Assembly (NCBI GenBank): GCA_022495005.1
Contig: JAGYXB010000966.1
Coordinates: 372,001 to 436,000 of the forward strand
Direction: 5' to 3'
DNA length: 64,000 nt
Source of the DNA: Rhyacophila brunnea
Lineage: Eukaryota > Arthropoda > Insecta > Trichoptera > Rhyacophilidae
The notes under the pieces were generated by a model. That model made no database searches. It was not told where the DNA came from and saw only the letters and a program-made list of their open reading frames with translations. Below, piece by piece: positions 21,331 through 33,264 of the stretch. Numbering within the stretch: the stretch's first letter is position 1; the number at the start of each line of letters is the position of its first letter. The position numbers and the translations under genes are program-made.

Positions 21331-22285
21331 AATAATACTAAAATGACATTTTGACATGTCATATTGATGTCCATATTAATACACGTATATATTAATAATT
21401 TAGTTGCTAGGACGCCAGTAACCAATAATGGTGTCGAAATAACTTTTCATACAAACCAGAATTAACTGAAAATGAATTTAATTCTACTTAAATATGGCTA
21501 AAAGTATTTAAAAATGCATTAGCATCGTGTTCTGATATATTCTGAAAGTTTCAAGTGGCTAGCTAGTCGGGAAGTTAGTTAAAAATCGATTGCAAGATTT
21601 GTACCGGACAAAGAACCACCGGAAAAATAAGAATACGAGCTAAGAAAAACATTGTAAAAGGTACAGGTAAATTAACTTAGTAAAGAATAAAGAAAAAAAC
21701 AAAGCAAAAAATTATTTTACAGCGAAAGAAATAAAATAAAAAACAACAATAAATCAAGGAAAAAAATAAAATTTTAAAAGCAAAATACATAATGCATCAC
21801 CAAAAATGTCTATATCTTAATATACGTGTACTTCTATAAATATTAAATTTAATATTTAATTTCATAATTATTTTATGTGTTAAAAATAATATGTGGCATG
21901 AAAGGTCGAGTGGTCAAGATGCCTAAAAGCTTGGGAATTACTGACATATTTACCTACTCATAGTGTATAAGGGGATTTAACATGAATTCAACTTGAAACA
22001 ACAGTTGCAAAAATATTTATACGCTGAACGAAATCAAACGAAATTTTATAAAGTCTCACTTCGGTGTGGCAATATAAAAATCATCGGATTATTAAGCCGC
22101 ATTATTGAGAGTAACCTGGCCATGTGGCAAGTTTTGTAAACGCTCACTCCACATGCTACGGTTTTATGAGAGCACTATCAAAATACATGCACGTTGGCCT
22201 CACAAGTTATAATTTTATGATTTCAAACAGTTATTTTAGTTTGTTAAAATACGTTATTACCACGTACGAATAATAATAAAATAAA
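21331..22285. other. AT-rich, no recognised feature
   Basis: Contains an A-rich run at about 21655-21790 and no coding frame. A GC-richer patch at 22080-22200 is unassigned. Confidence 0.4.
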
Positions 22286-22309
22286 GTTTTTTTTTTTTTT
22301 TTTTGTGAT

Positions 22310-22668
22310 TTTACCGAGGCTTTGACTGCGACTCGCTGTCATATCGCCTCTTCTCTTCTAGAAGGGGATCCTTCGATCAGGTCCTCACTCCTATTCTGTT
22401 AAATGGCTTTATAATTATTTTGTCTAGCTCTTCCGTCTTTCTTTCTTTCTTCTTTAGACGCCAGTGTTTTATGCACCAGAATCGCTCTCCTCCGTATCCA
22501 TCCCTTCTGTATTTTCCATACATCGTGTAATCATTGAATTTCAGATAGTCTAATTCAGACCTCAGCCAAGTCTCTGAGATTAATGCTATTGAAATTTTTG
22601 TCTTATTAAGTAGAGTTCTATATCATCCTTTTTTTGCTTCATACTTCTGGCATTCCATTGTAAAATCC
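22310..22668 (-). pseudogene. LINE ORF2 start: endonuclease N-terminus joined to 3' end
   Basis: On the minus strand from about 22663 the text encodes ILQWNARSMKQKKDDIELYL, then after a frame change ALISETWLRSELDYLKF and YRRDGYGG. This matches the N-terminus of APE-type endonuclease domains (the QWNARS and ETWL motifs). The frame then runs into element 3' text and the poly(A). The rest of the endonuclease, the RT and any C-terminal domain are gone. Confidence 0.75.
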
Positions 22669-22681
22669 TAATTTGTTTTTA

Positions 22682-22933
22682 TTATCCATTTTGCTCCAGA
22701 ACCTCCCCTAGAATTTCCTTTAAGTGTCCTTCTTTGAATTGTTTGCATACCCAGTCCACTGCTTTAATTATTAGTTGTTTAATGATCTGCTGCCAGTCTC
22801 CCCCTTTCAGCAAGACTTTCATAATTTCTCCCATCGCGTTAACCTCTGTCTTCCCCTTTGAATTTTTCTTATTTTTTGTAGGCTTTACGCTACTACCTGT
22901 AGATATTATTGTTGAGCCTGAAGCTTCTACCAC
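22682..22933 (-). pseudogene. LINE ORF1 C-terminal part, shifted frame
   Basis: The 83-residue frame contains a lysine-rich stretch (PTKNKKNSKGKTEV) and then an amphipathic segment (GEIMKVLLKGGDWQQIIKQL and EILGEVLEQNG) before a stop. By position and frame it is the C-terminus of the gag-like ORF1, separated from the upstream part by the slip near 23040. The Met shown at 22933 is internal. ORF2 follows within about 20 bases of the stop, the usual Jockey arrangement. Confidence 0.7.
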
Positions 22934-23033
22934 GGCTTCTTCTTTCTTTTTGTTTTCCTTAGTTTTTTGAATTGTTTCGCTTTCATCTCTTCCTACGATT
23001 TTTTTTGTTTTAATATGTCAGCATAGCTATTAT

Positions 23034-23954
23034 TTAACATATTTTTTTTGCTTCCTTGAAAGGTATGTTCATTTTTTTCATTGCTTCTTTGCAATTCTTT
23101 TCCTCTTGCCACTTTGGGCATTTTTGGCTGTTTGCCGCGTGGTTACCTTTGCAATTGATGCACGTAATTTCCTCATTTTTTTCGCAGGTTTTGTGGTTTT
23201 CACCACACTTAGGGCACGTTTCTACTGTACGTCCGCAATTGTTCGCGATATGCCCATATCGCCAGCATTTGTAGCATTGCATAACCCTGAATACATACGG
23301 TTCTACAGCAAAAGAGACTCCATATATGTAAATTGTTCTCGGCAATATTTTCTCCCCAAATTTAATACTGACTGACGAGGTCTTTGTCAGCTCTCCTGTA
23401 TCACCTTTTCTTGTCAACCTCTTAAGGTTGATTACTTTTGCATCACTTTTGATTTCCATTTGCAGTTCTTGGAGGTCCATATCAATATCGACTTTTCTTA
23501 TTACTCCATAAGAGCAGGAGTCATTCTCTTTGGTCACAAAACCGAGATCTTTGAGTTCTCCAGCTTGTTTCACTTTATCTGCTTCTTTTTCGTCTTCTAC
23601 TTGGATGTACGTCTTTAAATTTTTATTGTAAATTTTCTGTACTTTTACTCCTGCCTTATGCAGCATCTGCGCTATTTTCAATTTTAATGGAATTTTACTT
23701 CCCGTCGCTATCATGACGATGTTTTGGTTTCCCTTTGGAGTGACCCCAGAGTCTCTTCTGGGTTTTTTTCCAGAGGTCACCGTTTGCCATTCTTCTTCTT
23801 TTTCTCCAACCACTTCCTCTTCATCATCGTTTCTTTTCTTCTTCGTTTTTTTGGTTTCATTCACTTCCATCGTGGTGTTTTCCATTTTATTGCTTTTGCC
23901 GTTCACGCGGTCTTGGAATTCGCGCAACAGTGTGAACAAAAACAGTGTGGACAA
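23034..23954 (-). CDS. LINE ORF1 gag-like nucleic-acid-binding protein (N-terminal part)
   Basis: This frame gives 306 residues. Residues about 24-75 are charged, with a lysine-rich run and an acidic run (NDDEEEVVGEKEEEWQTV). Residues about 78-215 look like the RRM-like region of Jockey gag proteins. Three zinc knuckles follow: C227-C230-H235-C240 (CX2CX4HX4C), C247-C250-H254-C257, and C265-C268-H272-C279. This trio is typical of Jockey/I ORF1 proteins, which bind element RNA in a cytoplasmic RNP. The likely start is the Met at residue 24 (context MENTTMEV). The frame stops at 23034 next to a run of eight A bases on the coding strand. The next frame continues the protein to 22682, so a one-base slip in that run is the likely break. 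It is otherwise uninterrupted, which suggests a young insertion. Confidence 0.85.
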   Translation of the reverse strand: MSTLFLFTLLREFQDRVNGKSNKMENTTMEVNETKKTKKKRNDDEEEVVGEKEEEWQTVTSGKKPRRDSGVTPKGNQNIVMIATGSKIPLKLKIAQMLHKAGVKVQKIYNKNLKTYIQVEDEKEADKVKQAGELKDLGFVTKENDSCSYGVIRKVDIDMDLQELQMEIKSDAKVINLKRLTRKGDTGELTKTSSVSIKFGEKILPRTIYIYGVSFAVEPYVFRVMQCYKCWRYGHIANNCGRTVETCPKCGENHKTCEKNEEITCINCKGNHAANSQKCPKWQEEKNCKEAMKKMNIPFKEAKKIC

Positions 23955-24434
23955 CCCCTCGCTTCACAGCGTTTGACGCACTCCCCGCACAAAGTGCACT
24001 ATCCGTGCAACAATAAATATTTTTCACTTTTTCTCAAGCACTGGCACTGATTGTCAAAATCACATGGGACCACACATGTTGAGTTTATTGTCAAATTCAT
24101 TTACAAACAATATTATTTTTGTTGTATCCCGTATTTATAACCGTTCGCGAGTAACCAGGCGAATAGCGTCCCGAATACGCAAGCGAAGTTGTACAACCTC
24201 ACTCCACCGCTGTTGGCTTCCGACTGTGAAAATAAAGTTGGTGGCGCTTTTAGCAGTGGACTGTAATTTGAGGGTGATGCTGGTTGGTGGGGGGGTGCCA
24301 TGATGCCAGACACTGACCTTTTTGTTGAGAGGGCTGGCGCGCGCTGGATCCCGTTAATCAGCACGCCCAGACTTTTATTTGGCACTACACCACTGCCTGT
24401 GATATATCTATATAGGTAATATAATAATAAACAT

Positions 24435-25009
24435 TTTACTGACAGCATCCATTATTATAATTATTATAAGTCGTTTAATTTCTTATTGCTAAAAAATAAT
24501 AATAAACAAATTCTTAGATAGCAATACATTGAAATAATTAAATAGTGGTATATGTATTATACTATAATGCCTCAAATAAGCAATTAATAAGTTCTTGATA
24601 TTATATATTTGAATTCAATTAACACTGCGAAAATCGAATAGAAACCAGGATGCCATCGATGTTATCAATAATGTAATGTGCAACAACATTGACAGTGAGC
24701 TTTGAATGTAGGTCGTTGTTATTCACACAAAAATCTGCCACGAGAAAAGCTTTCTTGAAGAAAATATATTTTCTTTTGGTTGGAAAAGAAATTTTAACAT
24801 GTTGTTCACATTTCTGTTCGCCTTTTGTTCCCCACTGACAAAAGGCCTCAAGTGAGATTAGTGTTCCTAGCTTCAAACTACGGAATACTTCAACGGCTTT
24901 GAATAATATATGTGTTTTTTTTTATATATATTTCACGCAAAGACTTTTTGTTCTACCAATTGCGGAGCATTTTTATTTTTAAATATTATTTGTATTTTTT
25001 TGAACATAC
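24435..25009. other. Unassigned part of the duplicated unit
   Basis: It includes a minus frame at 24619-24876 of 85 residues (start KLGTLISLEAFCQWGTKGEQ), repeated at 30040-30297. I recognise no domain in it. It could be a fragment of an unknown element. Confidence 0.35.
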
Positions 25010-25440
25010 ATAATTCTGAAAACACTCATGAAAAAATATGGCATATAAAAATGTATATATTACTTTAATTACTAACCGACGTCACGGATCACTCCAATAT
25101 TTTCTGTTATAACTTACTTGAACTTGCTAATAATTTTAATTAACTATTCGATTCGATTCGAAAACCGATCGCCTACTGTAACTCAATTTGGAGAGCAGTT
25201 ATGAGCAGTTATTAAAAAGGCAAATAGTTAAAATGTATTGCAATTAAGCCTGGCAATTGTAGCATAGTGGTAATGCACAGCAAACGATACAAAAGAGACA
25301 CAGCTTCGATTCCTGCCGGGTGTCTTACTTTTTTCAAAGATTTTTTCTATTCGCTATATTTTCTAACGAGTGTTTTCAGAATTATGTATGTTCAATAATT
25401 AGAATTTTTAAATCTTAACAGCTTATCTTCACCCTTCGCC
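25010..25440 (+). repeat. SINE family 2, inverted composite (duplicated at 30431-30861)
   Basis: Plus-oriented SINE2 runs from about 25157, with the head GTAGCATAGTGGTAATGCAC at 25259 and B box GCTTCGATTCC at 25305. It goes on through GGGTGTCTTACTTTTTTCAAA to TATGTATGTTCAATAATTAG. It is preceded at 25010-25145 by the minus-oriented body and tail of the same family. The two meet in ATTCGATTCGATTCG. The unit is therefore head-to-head. Confidence 0.75.
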
Positions 25441-26129
25441 ACTGGTACGTGATTTGATAGAGGTCCCTAACATAATAAAATGGTACCATACCTGATATGT
25501 CACTTGGCGAGTGAATAACCACTGAGCAACTTCAGTCATACTGCGATACTTAAGGGAAACTAAACGACCATGGGGATGCTTTAAAACCCACTGTATAGAT
25601 TAAGTACTGGAACTTGTCATTTAAGGAAGAATATTTAAGAATAGATAATGCTAAAAACATATTACCATCATGTCACGCGAGCACGAGTCACACACGATAG
25701 AACTAAAATAATTTTCAATGTATAAGAAAATCAATTTACTACAATTTACTACTATTAGCTATCACGTAACAAAGTTGTATCTGAGAAAATAATAATCATA
25801 TTATTATTTCGTTTAATAAATAATCACGGTCACTGACAGACTATACGAAAATAGTTGTCTTCGAAGAATGAAGCCTACAACAGCAAAGGAACAGGATATA
25901 TTCCAACCATTGTTCGCTTTTGCCTATTGACTCTTCCTTTTTAATAAGAAATTTTCTTTTCAATAAGAAAATGAATTTATCTTTTATTGAAGTGGACAAA
26001 TAGAAATAAGGATAAAATATACCATAACAAAAACAATAATAATTAAATAATAATACACATTATTTTTAAATCATGGCATGATTTAATCAACATCGTTAAT
26101 ATTCTTAAGTGCAAACAATTATTTATTTT
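25441..26129. other. Unassigned part of the duplicated unit
   Basis: AT-rich, no recognised frame or repeat. The same DNA is at 30862-31550. Confidence 0.45.
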
Positions 26130-26690
26130 TTGTTTGTTATGGAAAACAAACAGTTACATTAATAATTATAAGTATTTATATAAATACATTAGAGATAAGA
26201 TATTGCAATCATCAAAGTTTCAATATTATATAAATTATTATAATAATTATAGTAAAACCTAACAAGGTAGAGAGTAAGAAGAACTTAAAATGGTAGTTAC
26301 AGAAGAAAAATAATAATAAATATTCAATAATTAACATATTATTATATAAGTAACATTTTTTAATATTTATAATGTATGTTAAGAATTATTGAAATTTATA
26401 CATATTAGTAATCCAAGAAAGAACAGAAAAAGAGAATATTAATAATTTGAATATTTGAAAATTAAAATTCGATTAGTGTCAATTAAACAAAATTTTTGAG
26501 ATTTAATGTGCGTTTAACGGAAGCAGGTGAATTATTGAATTAACAGTGGAGAAATAAATATCATATTTTAAATAAGAGCGCCGAATGGAGTTTCGTGTAA
26601 AATTAGAATCACTACAACTGACATGGTACTAAGCTCGGTTTCATGTATATTATGTTGATGGGCAATGGAAATATATTTATTTTGAATACA
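26130..26690 (-). repeat. LINE-J 3' fragment (duplicated at 31551-32111)
   Basis: The minus-strand text matches 13655-14215. AAACAAACAGTTACATTAAT is at 26144, GCAGGTGAATTATTGAATTAAC at 26523 and TAAGAGCGCCGAATGGAGTT at 26573. The coding tail is broken by small deletions. Confidence 0.7.
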
Positions 26691-26727
26691 CAAAATGTAT
26701 CATCTAAAATTCTTTTTGAAATACACA

Positions 26728-27185
26728 TCATATAGGTATATTTTCATCCGGGGTCGATCCACTGCTGGATGAAGGCCTCCCCCAGCTCCCTCCACTCTTC
26801 TCGATTCCTTGTTTTTCTCTGCCACGTACGTCCACCAAACCTGACAAGTTCGTCAATCCAGCGGTTTTGGGGCGCCCTTGTGACCGCTTAGTGCCCCTCG
26901 GGTACCACTGAATGACTGCATTCGTCCAGAGGCCGTCCGTTTGCCGTGCGATATGTCTGGCCCACCGCCATTTCATCCATTTGGTGACCTCTATCACATC
27001 TCTCAGTCTTGTTTGCTTTCTTATCCATTGGTTTCTTCTGCGGTCCTTACGTGTTATGCCCAACATGCACCTTTCCATGCCACGTTGCGCAACTCTCAAT
27101 TTTTAGATCTCTCGTGTATTGAGAGTCCATGTTTTGCAAGCATACGTTAGCACTGATAGCACACATTGGTTGAACACTATATATA
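26728..27185 (-). pseudogene. RTE-type LINE C-terminus (duplicated at 32149-32606)
   Basis: The minus frame at 26728-27099 gives 123 residues: VAQRGMERCMLGITRKDRRR, then KWRWARHIARQTDG, then VIQWYPRGTKRSQGRPK. It then shifts frame and loses the GRWIDEL continuation. The correct frame resumes as WIDELVRFGG and ends in GEAFIQQWIDPG at about 26749. Upstream to 27185 the text encodes the preceding RT tail. The endonuclease and RT core are absent. This is the same family as 6330-6952 and 51470-51750. Confidence 0.8.
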
Positions 27186-27650
27186 GGTATATATGTACAT
27201 AAATCATTTTTCTAATTGATATATTACAAATTGTGATATTATTTATTAAATTAGTGTAAAATTATTCACAGTAAATTCATTTTAAACACAAAAACTTGTA
27301 TCAGAACATCAACTTATGGTGTTTGGTGGAAATTGATCTAAACTTTAATTAAAATTTAAATCGTAATTAAAAATATATACATATATATTTAATTAGGTGT
27401 CTTTATCTCTCCTAACCAAAACATCATTATGGTTTCTCACGGAATGGACCTAATATTAACAGATTTTTAACAGGGAAAAGTTGTTAGCCATTCTCCCATC
27501 CATCGGGCCAAGCTTTGGATCAAACTTACGTTGATCAAAAAACGTGATCGTTGGTCAGATGCGAAATCGAACCTACAGAATAATACAAATGTATGAGATG
27601 AAAAACAATAATAACCTAACCTTACCGTGTTAGTATCGCATTCATTTTTT

Positions 27651-27843
27651 TCGACCATGTCCGATCCTTAAAAGGATCATATGGGCCTCCACAGAGTAGA
27701 GGTTTGTATTAACAGATTTTGTTCTTGCTCAACATATTAGGCCTATACCCTGACTCACACACAAATTTAAAAACAATATGACGTGTACTTGCCAGACCCA
27801 GGATTCGAACCTGGGACCCACGGCGTTATAGTCCACCGTGGGT
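27651..27843 (-). repeat. SINE family 1, internally deleted (duplicated at 33072-33264)
   Basis: The B box GGTTCGAATCC and the 3' end around CATATGATCCTTTTAAGGATC are present. The stretch for ATGGATGTCAGCC and most of the A-box part of the head are missing, leaving GTGGACTATAACGCCGTGGG. Confidence 0.85.
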
Positions 27844-29301
27844 GTATTACATATAGTGTATATGCATTCATTATTAGCATCCAGTTATTTCAACCGGAAG
27901 TATTCAATATAGAAATTCGTAAATCCATAGTTTTTGTGTGTGCATCGTTTAATTAGAATTTAAAAAGATCATAATATAATATTATTAAAGGGGGACATGC
28001 TCAGCGTACGTCAAAATGGAGCTTTTATGCTATTTTCAAAGCATGATCCTGGACATTCCTTAATACTTTGGACGCGGAAGAAGCACACACCAGGCGGCCG
28101 ATCGATGTAATTAACGTGCGTTTTAAAGGGGGCAATTAAAATATCATTATCTATTCAGCAGCGAAAGCGTTAAACGTTGTAGATAATCTATTGTCATCAT
28201 TTTGAAGCCTTATTATCTTTTATATTTATTTTAAACATTTGATGACTGCATAAAGTATTTTTATTACATAAAATAGTATTATTTTAAACCTCTCGCTCTA
28301 ATGTTTTAGAATATAGTAATATTTCAGTACGTCCATGTGATGTGGTGTTAAGATTTTTCATATTTATTAATTTTTAAAAGCATTTATAAAACTATTAGTA
28401 AAATTTATGTTGACATTATTATAGTGAAATATTTACAATAAAAAAGTATATTGATAATCTCTGTGATCCCAAATTTGACAAGAATTAGGCATTTTATTAT
28501 TCAAAAAATTGGCAAGATTTACACATTTAAAGATACTTTTAAAGATATTGATTATAAGCTATGTCTTTGACCATTCAAATGTGATAAACATTCTACGAAT
28601 AATGTTTGTTTTATAATAATTATTGACCTAAGAATAAGGTTATATTTTTTTGAAATACGCCATTTCTATTAACATTTCCCAGTGACATATTTATAAAAAA
28701 AAAATACAGTATTATAATACAATATATGTTTATTGGATGAGCCGTATTTATTTATAAAATAGAGTCCATAAAAAATCACCCCAACATAAGTGAACTATAT
28801 TGATATTAGTGAATTTCGTCGTGTTCGCTAATAGAGTTCACGAATCACACTTCTTTTGAGACCGTGCGGGAAAAGCTTTCTTCTAAAAAAATAATTAAGT
28901 AAAGTTGACCTTACTGTATAATATAGTATCTTTTTTCATCTTATTTAGCCCGAACTGTCCGAAAACCGTTAGTTGCAAAGAACTGATTTATATAAATGCG
29001 CAAATGAGAATATACGTAACGCAATCCAGCAGACTTAGTGGCGACCAATCTTTCCTCCAATTCGATTCCACAGGAAAGAGATATTATGTTGTATACATGT
29101 GGATTCAATAAATAAATGCTCTATAGCAATTTTAGCAAAAAATATTAATGAATGTTAAAATACAGTTCCAATGAAAATCAATGAATAAACTGTATGTAAA
29201 AAATTAATATGAGTATATTGTCATCATCAAGGTATTTATTAATGTTATAAGAATGAAATAAAAATTTACGTAAAATTATGATACTTTTGAGTAAATATGT
29301 A
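27844..29301. other. Unassigned part of the duplicated unit
   Basis: AT-rich. A plus ORF of 68 codons at 28905-29111 (repeated at 34326-34532) has no recognised domain. The part 27980-28135 (GGGGGACATGCTCAGCGTACG, CAGGCGGCCGATCGATG) is GC-richer and unassigned. Confidence 0.4.
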
Positions 29302-29660
29302 TGCAGTTCGCCGTATCACACTTCACCGAGAAATGTTGTATCGAAAATATATGGCCATGTATTAAAGACCGTCCAACCTCAATGGGTCGTATAGTACTGA
29401 TATAAAATTTATGTCTAAATAAAACACGGTTCATGTCAGTTTACACTTTACAGGAAGCCAGCAGCAAACAAATTTTGAAAATAGCCGATATACTGGATTA
29501 TTTTTTAGGTTAGCTTAGGTTATGTTTTCATTTTTGAATTCATGAAATTTGCCAAAATAGTTATGAAGATTTAATTAATGTTCATATTGAATCTAATAAA
29601 ATTGGAGACCGTATAGGGTCATCTCTTTCCGATAAGAAAGCTCACGGCGAACTGTGCCAT
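29302..29660. repeat. MITE-like repeat holding half a telomere-core foldback (duplicated at 34723-35081)
   Basis: The left part GCAGTTCGCCGTATCACACT matches 3900-3925. A reversed CACGGCGAACTGTG lies at about 29642. Between them, 29472-29522 carries one arm of the telomere-core foldback (TTTTGAAAATAGCCGATATA, then TTAGG units) without its partner arm. The second unit has TTAGGTTAGG where this one has TTAGGTTAGC. Confidence 0.55.
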
Positions 29661-29819
29661 GGTGAAATGTTTTACATACATGTAACCATTTTTTGTTATA
29701 AAACCATTTTTTAATTATTTAACCACATGAAACAATGTAAATATTTCAATTAATTACAATGTTTTTATTTAGTGCTTAATTAACAATATTAGATTCTTTA
29801 TTATAGAAAATATTATATA

Positions 29820-29855
29820 ATTTGATAGTGTGAGTTCAAGTCCCACTCAGTCTAA
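29820..29855 (+). repeat. tRNA 3'-half-like fragment at the duplication end
   Basis: GTGTGAGTTCAAGTCCCACTC resembles a tRNA T arm with a B-box-like GTTCAAGTCCC. The 5' half is absent, so it is a fragment rather than a gene. The same text is at 35241-35276, and the duplication breakpoint falls just after it. Confidence 0.4.
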
Positions 29856-30430
29856 TTTACTGACAGCATCCATTATTATAATTATTATAAGTCGTTTAAT
29901 TTCTTATTGCTAAAAAATAATAATAAACAAATTCTTAGATAGCAATACATTGAAATAATTAAATAGTGGTATATGTATTATACTATAATGCCTCAAATAA
30001 GCAATTAATAAGTTCTTGATATTATATATTTGAATTCAATTAACACTGCGAAAATCGAATAGAAACCAGGATGCCATCGATGTTATCAATAATGTAATGT
30101 GCAACAACATTGACAGTGAGCTTTGAATGTAGGTCGTTGTTATTCACACAAAAATCTGCCACGAGAAAAGCTTTCTTGAAGAAAATATATTTTCTTTTGG
30201 TTGGAAAAGAAATTTTAACATGTTGTTCACATTTCTGTTCGCCTTTTGTTCCCCACTGACAAAAGGCCTCAAGTGAGATTAGTGTTCCTAGCTTCAAACT
30301 ACGGAATACTTCAACGGCTTTGAATAATATATGTGTTTTTTTTTATATATATTTCACGCAAAGACTTTTTGTTCTACCAATTGCGGAGCATTTTTATTTT
30401 TAAATATTATTTGTATTTTTTTGAACATAC

Positions 30431-30861
30431 ATAATTCTGAAAACACTCATGAAAAAATATGGCATATAAAAATGTATATATTACTTTAATTACTAACCGA
30501 CGTCACGGATCACTCCAATATTTTCTGTTATAACTTACTTGAACTTGCTAATAATTTTAATTAACTATTCGATTCGATTCGAAAACCGATCGCCTACTGT
30601 AACTCAATTTGGAGAGCAGTTATGAGCAGTTATTAAAAAGGCAAATAGTTAAAATGTATTGCAATTAAGCCTGGCAATTGTAGCATAGTGGTAATGCACA
30701 GCAAACGATACAAAAGAGACACAGCTTCGATTCCTGCCGGGTGTCTTACTTTTTTCAAAGATTTTTTCTATTCGCTATATTTTCTAACGAGTGTTTTCAG
30801 AATTATGTATGTTCAATAATTAGAATTTTTAAATCTTAACAGCTTATCTTCACCCTTCGCC
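30431..30861 (+). repeat. SINE family 2, inverted composite (copy 2)
   Basis: Same structure as 25010-25440, carried in the second unit of the tandem duplication. Confidence 0.75.
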
Positions 30862-31550
30862 ACTGGTACGTGATTTGATAGAGGTCCCTAACATAATAAA
30901 ATGGTACCATACCTGATATGTCACTTGGCGAGTGAATAACCACTGAGCAACTTCAGTCATACTGCGATACTTAAGGGAAACTAAACGACCATGGGGATGC
31001 TTTAAAACCCACTGTATAGATTAAGTACTGGAACTTGTCATTTAAGGAAGAATATTTAAGAATAGATAATGCTAAAAACATATTACCATCATGTCACGCG
31101 AGCACGAGTCACACACGATAGAACTACAATAATTTTCAATGTATAAGAAAATCAATTTACTACAATTTACTACTATTAGCTATCACGTAACAAAGTTGTA
31201 TCTGTGAAAATAATAATCATATTATTATTTCGTTTAATAAATAATCACGGTCACTGACAGACTATACGAAAATAGTTGTCTTCGAAGAATGAAGCCTACA
31301 ACAGCAAAGGAACAGGATATATTCCAACCATTGTTCGCTTTTGCCTATTGACTCTTCCTTTTTAATAAGAAATTTTCTTTTCAATAAGAAAATGAATTTA
31401 TCTTTTATTGAAGTGGACAAATAGAAATAAGGATAAAATATACCATAACAAAAACAATAATAATTAAATAATAATACACATTATTTTTAAATCATGGCAT
31501 GATTTAATCAACATCGTTAATATTCTTAAGTGCAAACAATTATTTATTTT

Positions 31551-32111
31551 TTGTTTGTTATGGAAAACAAACAGTTACATTAATAATTATAAGTATTTCT
31601 ATAAATACATTAGAGATAAGATATTGCAATCATCAAAGTTTCAATATTATATAAATTATTATAATAATTATAGTAAAACCTAACAAGGTAGAGAGTAAGA
31701 AGAACTTAAAATGGTAGTTACAGAAGAAAAATAATAATAAATATTCAATAATTAACATATTATTATATAAGTAACATTTTTTAATATTTATAATGTATGT
31801 TAAGAATTATTGAAATTTATACATATTAGTAATCCAAGAAAGAACAGAAAAAGAGAATATTAATAATTTGAATATTTGAAAATTAAAATTCGATTAGTGT
31901 CAATTAAACAAAATTTTTGAGATTTAATGTGCGTTTAACGGAAGCAGGTGAATTATTGAATTAACAGTGGAGAAATAAATATCATATTTTAAATAAGAGC
32001 GCCGAATGGAGTTTCGTGTAAAATTAGAATCACTACAACTGACATGGTACTAAGCTCGGTTTCATGTATATTATGTTGATGGGCAATGGAAATATATTTA
32101 TTTTGAATACA
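31551..32111 (-). repeat. LINE-J 3' fragment (copy 2)
   Basis: Copy of 26130-26690 within the second duplicated unit, with one substitution noted at 31599. Confidence 0.7.
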
Positions 32112-32148
32112 CAAAATGTATCATCTAAAATTCTTTTTGAAATACACA

Positions 32149-32606
32149 TCATATAGGTATATTTTCATCCGGGGTCGATCCACTGCTGGATGAAGGCCTC
32201 CCCCAGCTCCCTCCACTCTTCTCGATTCCTTGTTTTTCTCTGCCACGTACGTCCACCAAACCTGACAAGTTCGTCAATCCAGCGGTTTTGGGGCGCCCTT
32301 GTGACCGCTTAGTGCCCCTCGGGTACCACTGAATGACTGCATTCGTCCAGAGGCCGTCCGTTTGCCGTGCGATATGTCCGGCCCACCGCCATTTCATCCA
32401 TTTGGTGACCTCTATCACATCTCTTAGTCTTGTTTGCTTTCTTATCCATTGGTTTCTTCTGCGGTCCTTACGTGTTATGCCCAACATGCACCTTTCCATG
32501 CCACGTTGCGCAACTCTCAATTTTTAGATCTCTCGTGTATTGAGAGTCCATGTTTTGCAAGCATACGTTAGCACTGATAGCACACATTGGTTGAACACTA
32601 TATATA
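32149..32606 (-). pseudogene. RTE-type LINE C-terminus (copy 2)
   Basis: Same fragment as 26728-27185 in the second unit. One of the two substitutions here changes KWRWARHIA to KWRWAGHIA, the form usual in the family. The frameshift after GRPK is shared with copy 1, so it predates the duplication. Confidence 0.8.
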
Positions 32607-33071
32607 GGTATATATGTACATAAATCATTTTTCTAATTGATATATTACAAATTGTGATATTATTTATTAAATTAGTGTAAAATTATTCACAGTAAATTCA
32701 TTTTAAACACAAAAACTTGTATCAGAACATCAACTTATGGTGTTTGGTGGAAATTGATCTAAACTTTAATTAAAATTTAAATCGTAATTAAAAATATATA
32801 CATATATATTTAATTAGGTGTCTTTATCTCTCCTAACCAAAACATCATTATGGTTTCTCACGGAATGGACCTAATATTAACAGATTTTTAACAGGGAAAA
32901 GTTGTTAGCCATTCTCCCATCCATCGGGCCAAGCTTTGGATCAAACTTACGTTGATCAAAAAACGTGATCGTTGGTCAGATGCGAAATCGAACCTACAGA
33001 ATAATACAAATGTATGAGATGAAAAACAATAATAACCTAACCTTACCGTGTTAGTATCGCATTCATTTTTT

Positions 33072-33264
33072 TCGACCATGTCCGATCCTTAAAAGGATCA
33101 TATGGGCCTCCACAGAGTAGAGGTTTGTATTAACAGATTTTGTTCTTGCTCAACATATTAGGCCTATACCCTGACTCACACACAAATTTAAAAACAATAT
33201 GACGTGTACTTGCCAGACCCAGGATTCGAACCTGGGACCCACGGCGTTATAGTCCACCGTGGGT
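33072..33264 (-). repeat. SINE family 1, internally deleted (copy 2)
   Basis: Identical arrangement to 27651-27843 in the second unit. Confidence 0.85.

Larger units (their letters stand above)
22287..24400 (-). mobile_element. Jockey-type LINE with internal deletion
   Basis: Read on the minus strand: a 5' region (24400-23955), a gag-like ORF1 (23954-23034, continuing in another frame to 22682), the start of an endonuclease ORF2 (about 22665-22430), a short 3' end, and a poly(A) tail seen as T18 at 22287-22304. RT is missing, although both element ends seem present, so most of ORF2 has been deleted internally. A second copy of part of the 5' region lies at about 49790-49915. Target duplications were not identified. 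Confidence 0.85.
24435..29855. repeat. 5,421-bp tandem duplication, copy 1
   Basis: This block is repeated directly at 29856-35276 with a constant offset of 5,421. By reading I found ten substitutions (positions 25706, 25784, 26178, 26958, 27004, 27853, 28082, 29326, 29514 and 29775) and no length change, so identity is about 99.8%. The junction shares TTT (TTTACTGACAGC at the start against TCTAATTT at the end). It is either a very recent tandem duplication or an assembly of two haplotypes side by side. Confidence 0.95.

Noticed and set aside
23724..24050. Plus-strand ORFs over the gag region (23056-24050)
   Set aside because: They are phenylalanine- and serine-rich shadows of the lysine/glutamate-rich gag-like frame on the minus strand.
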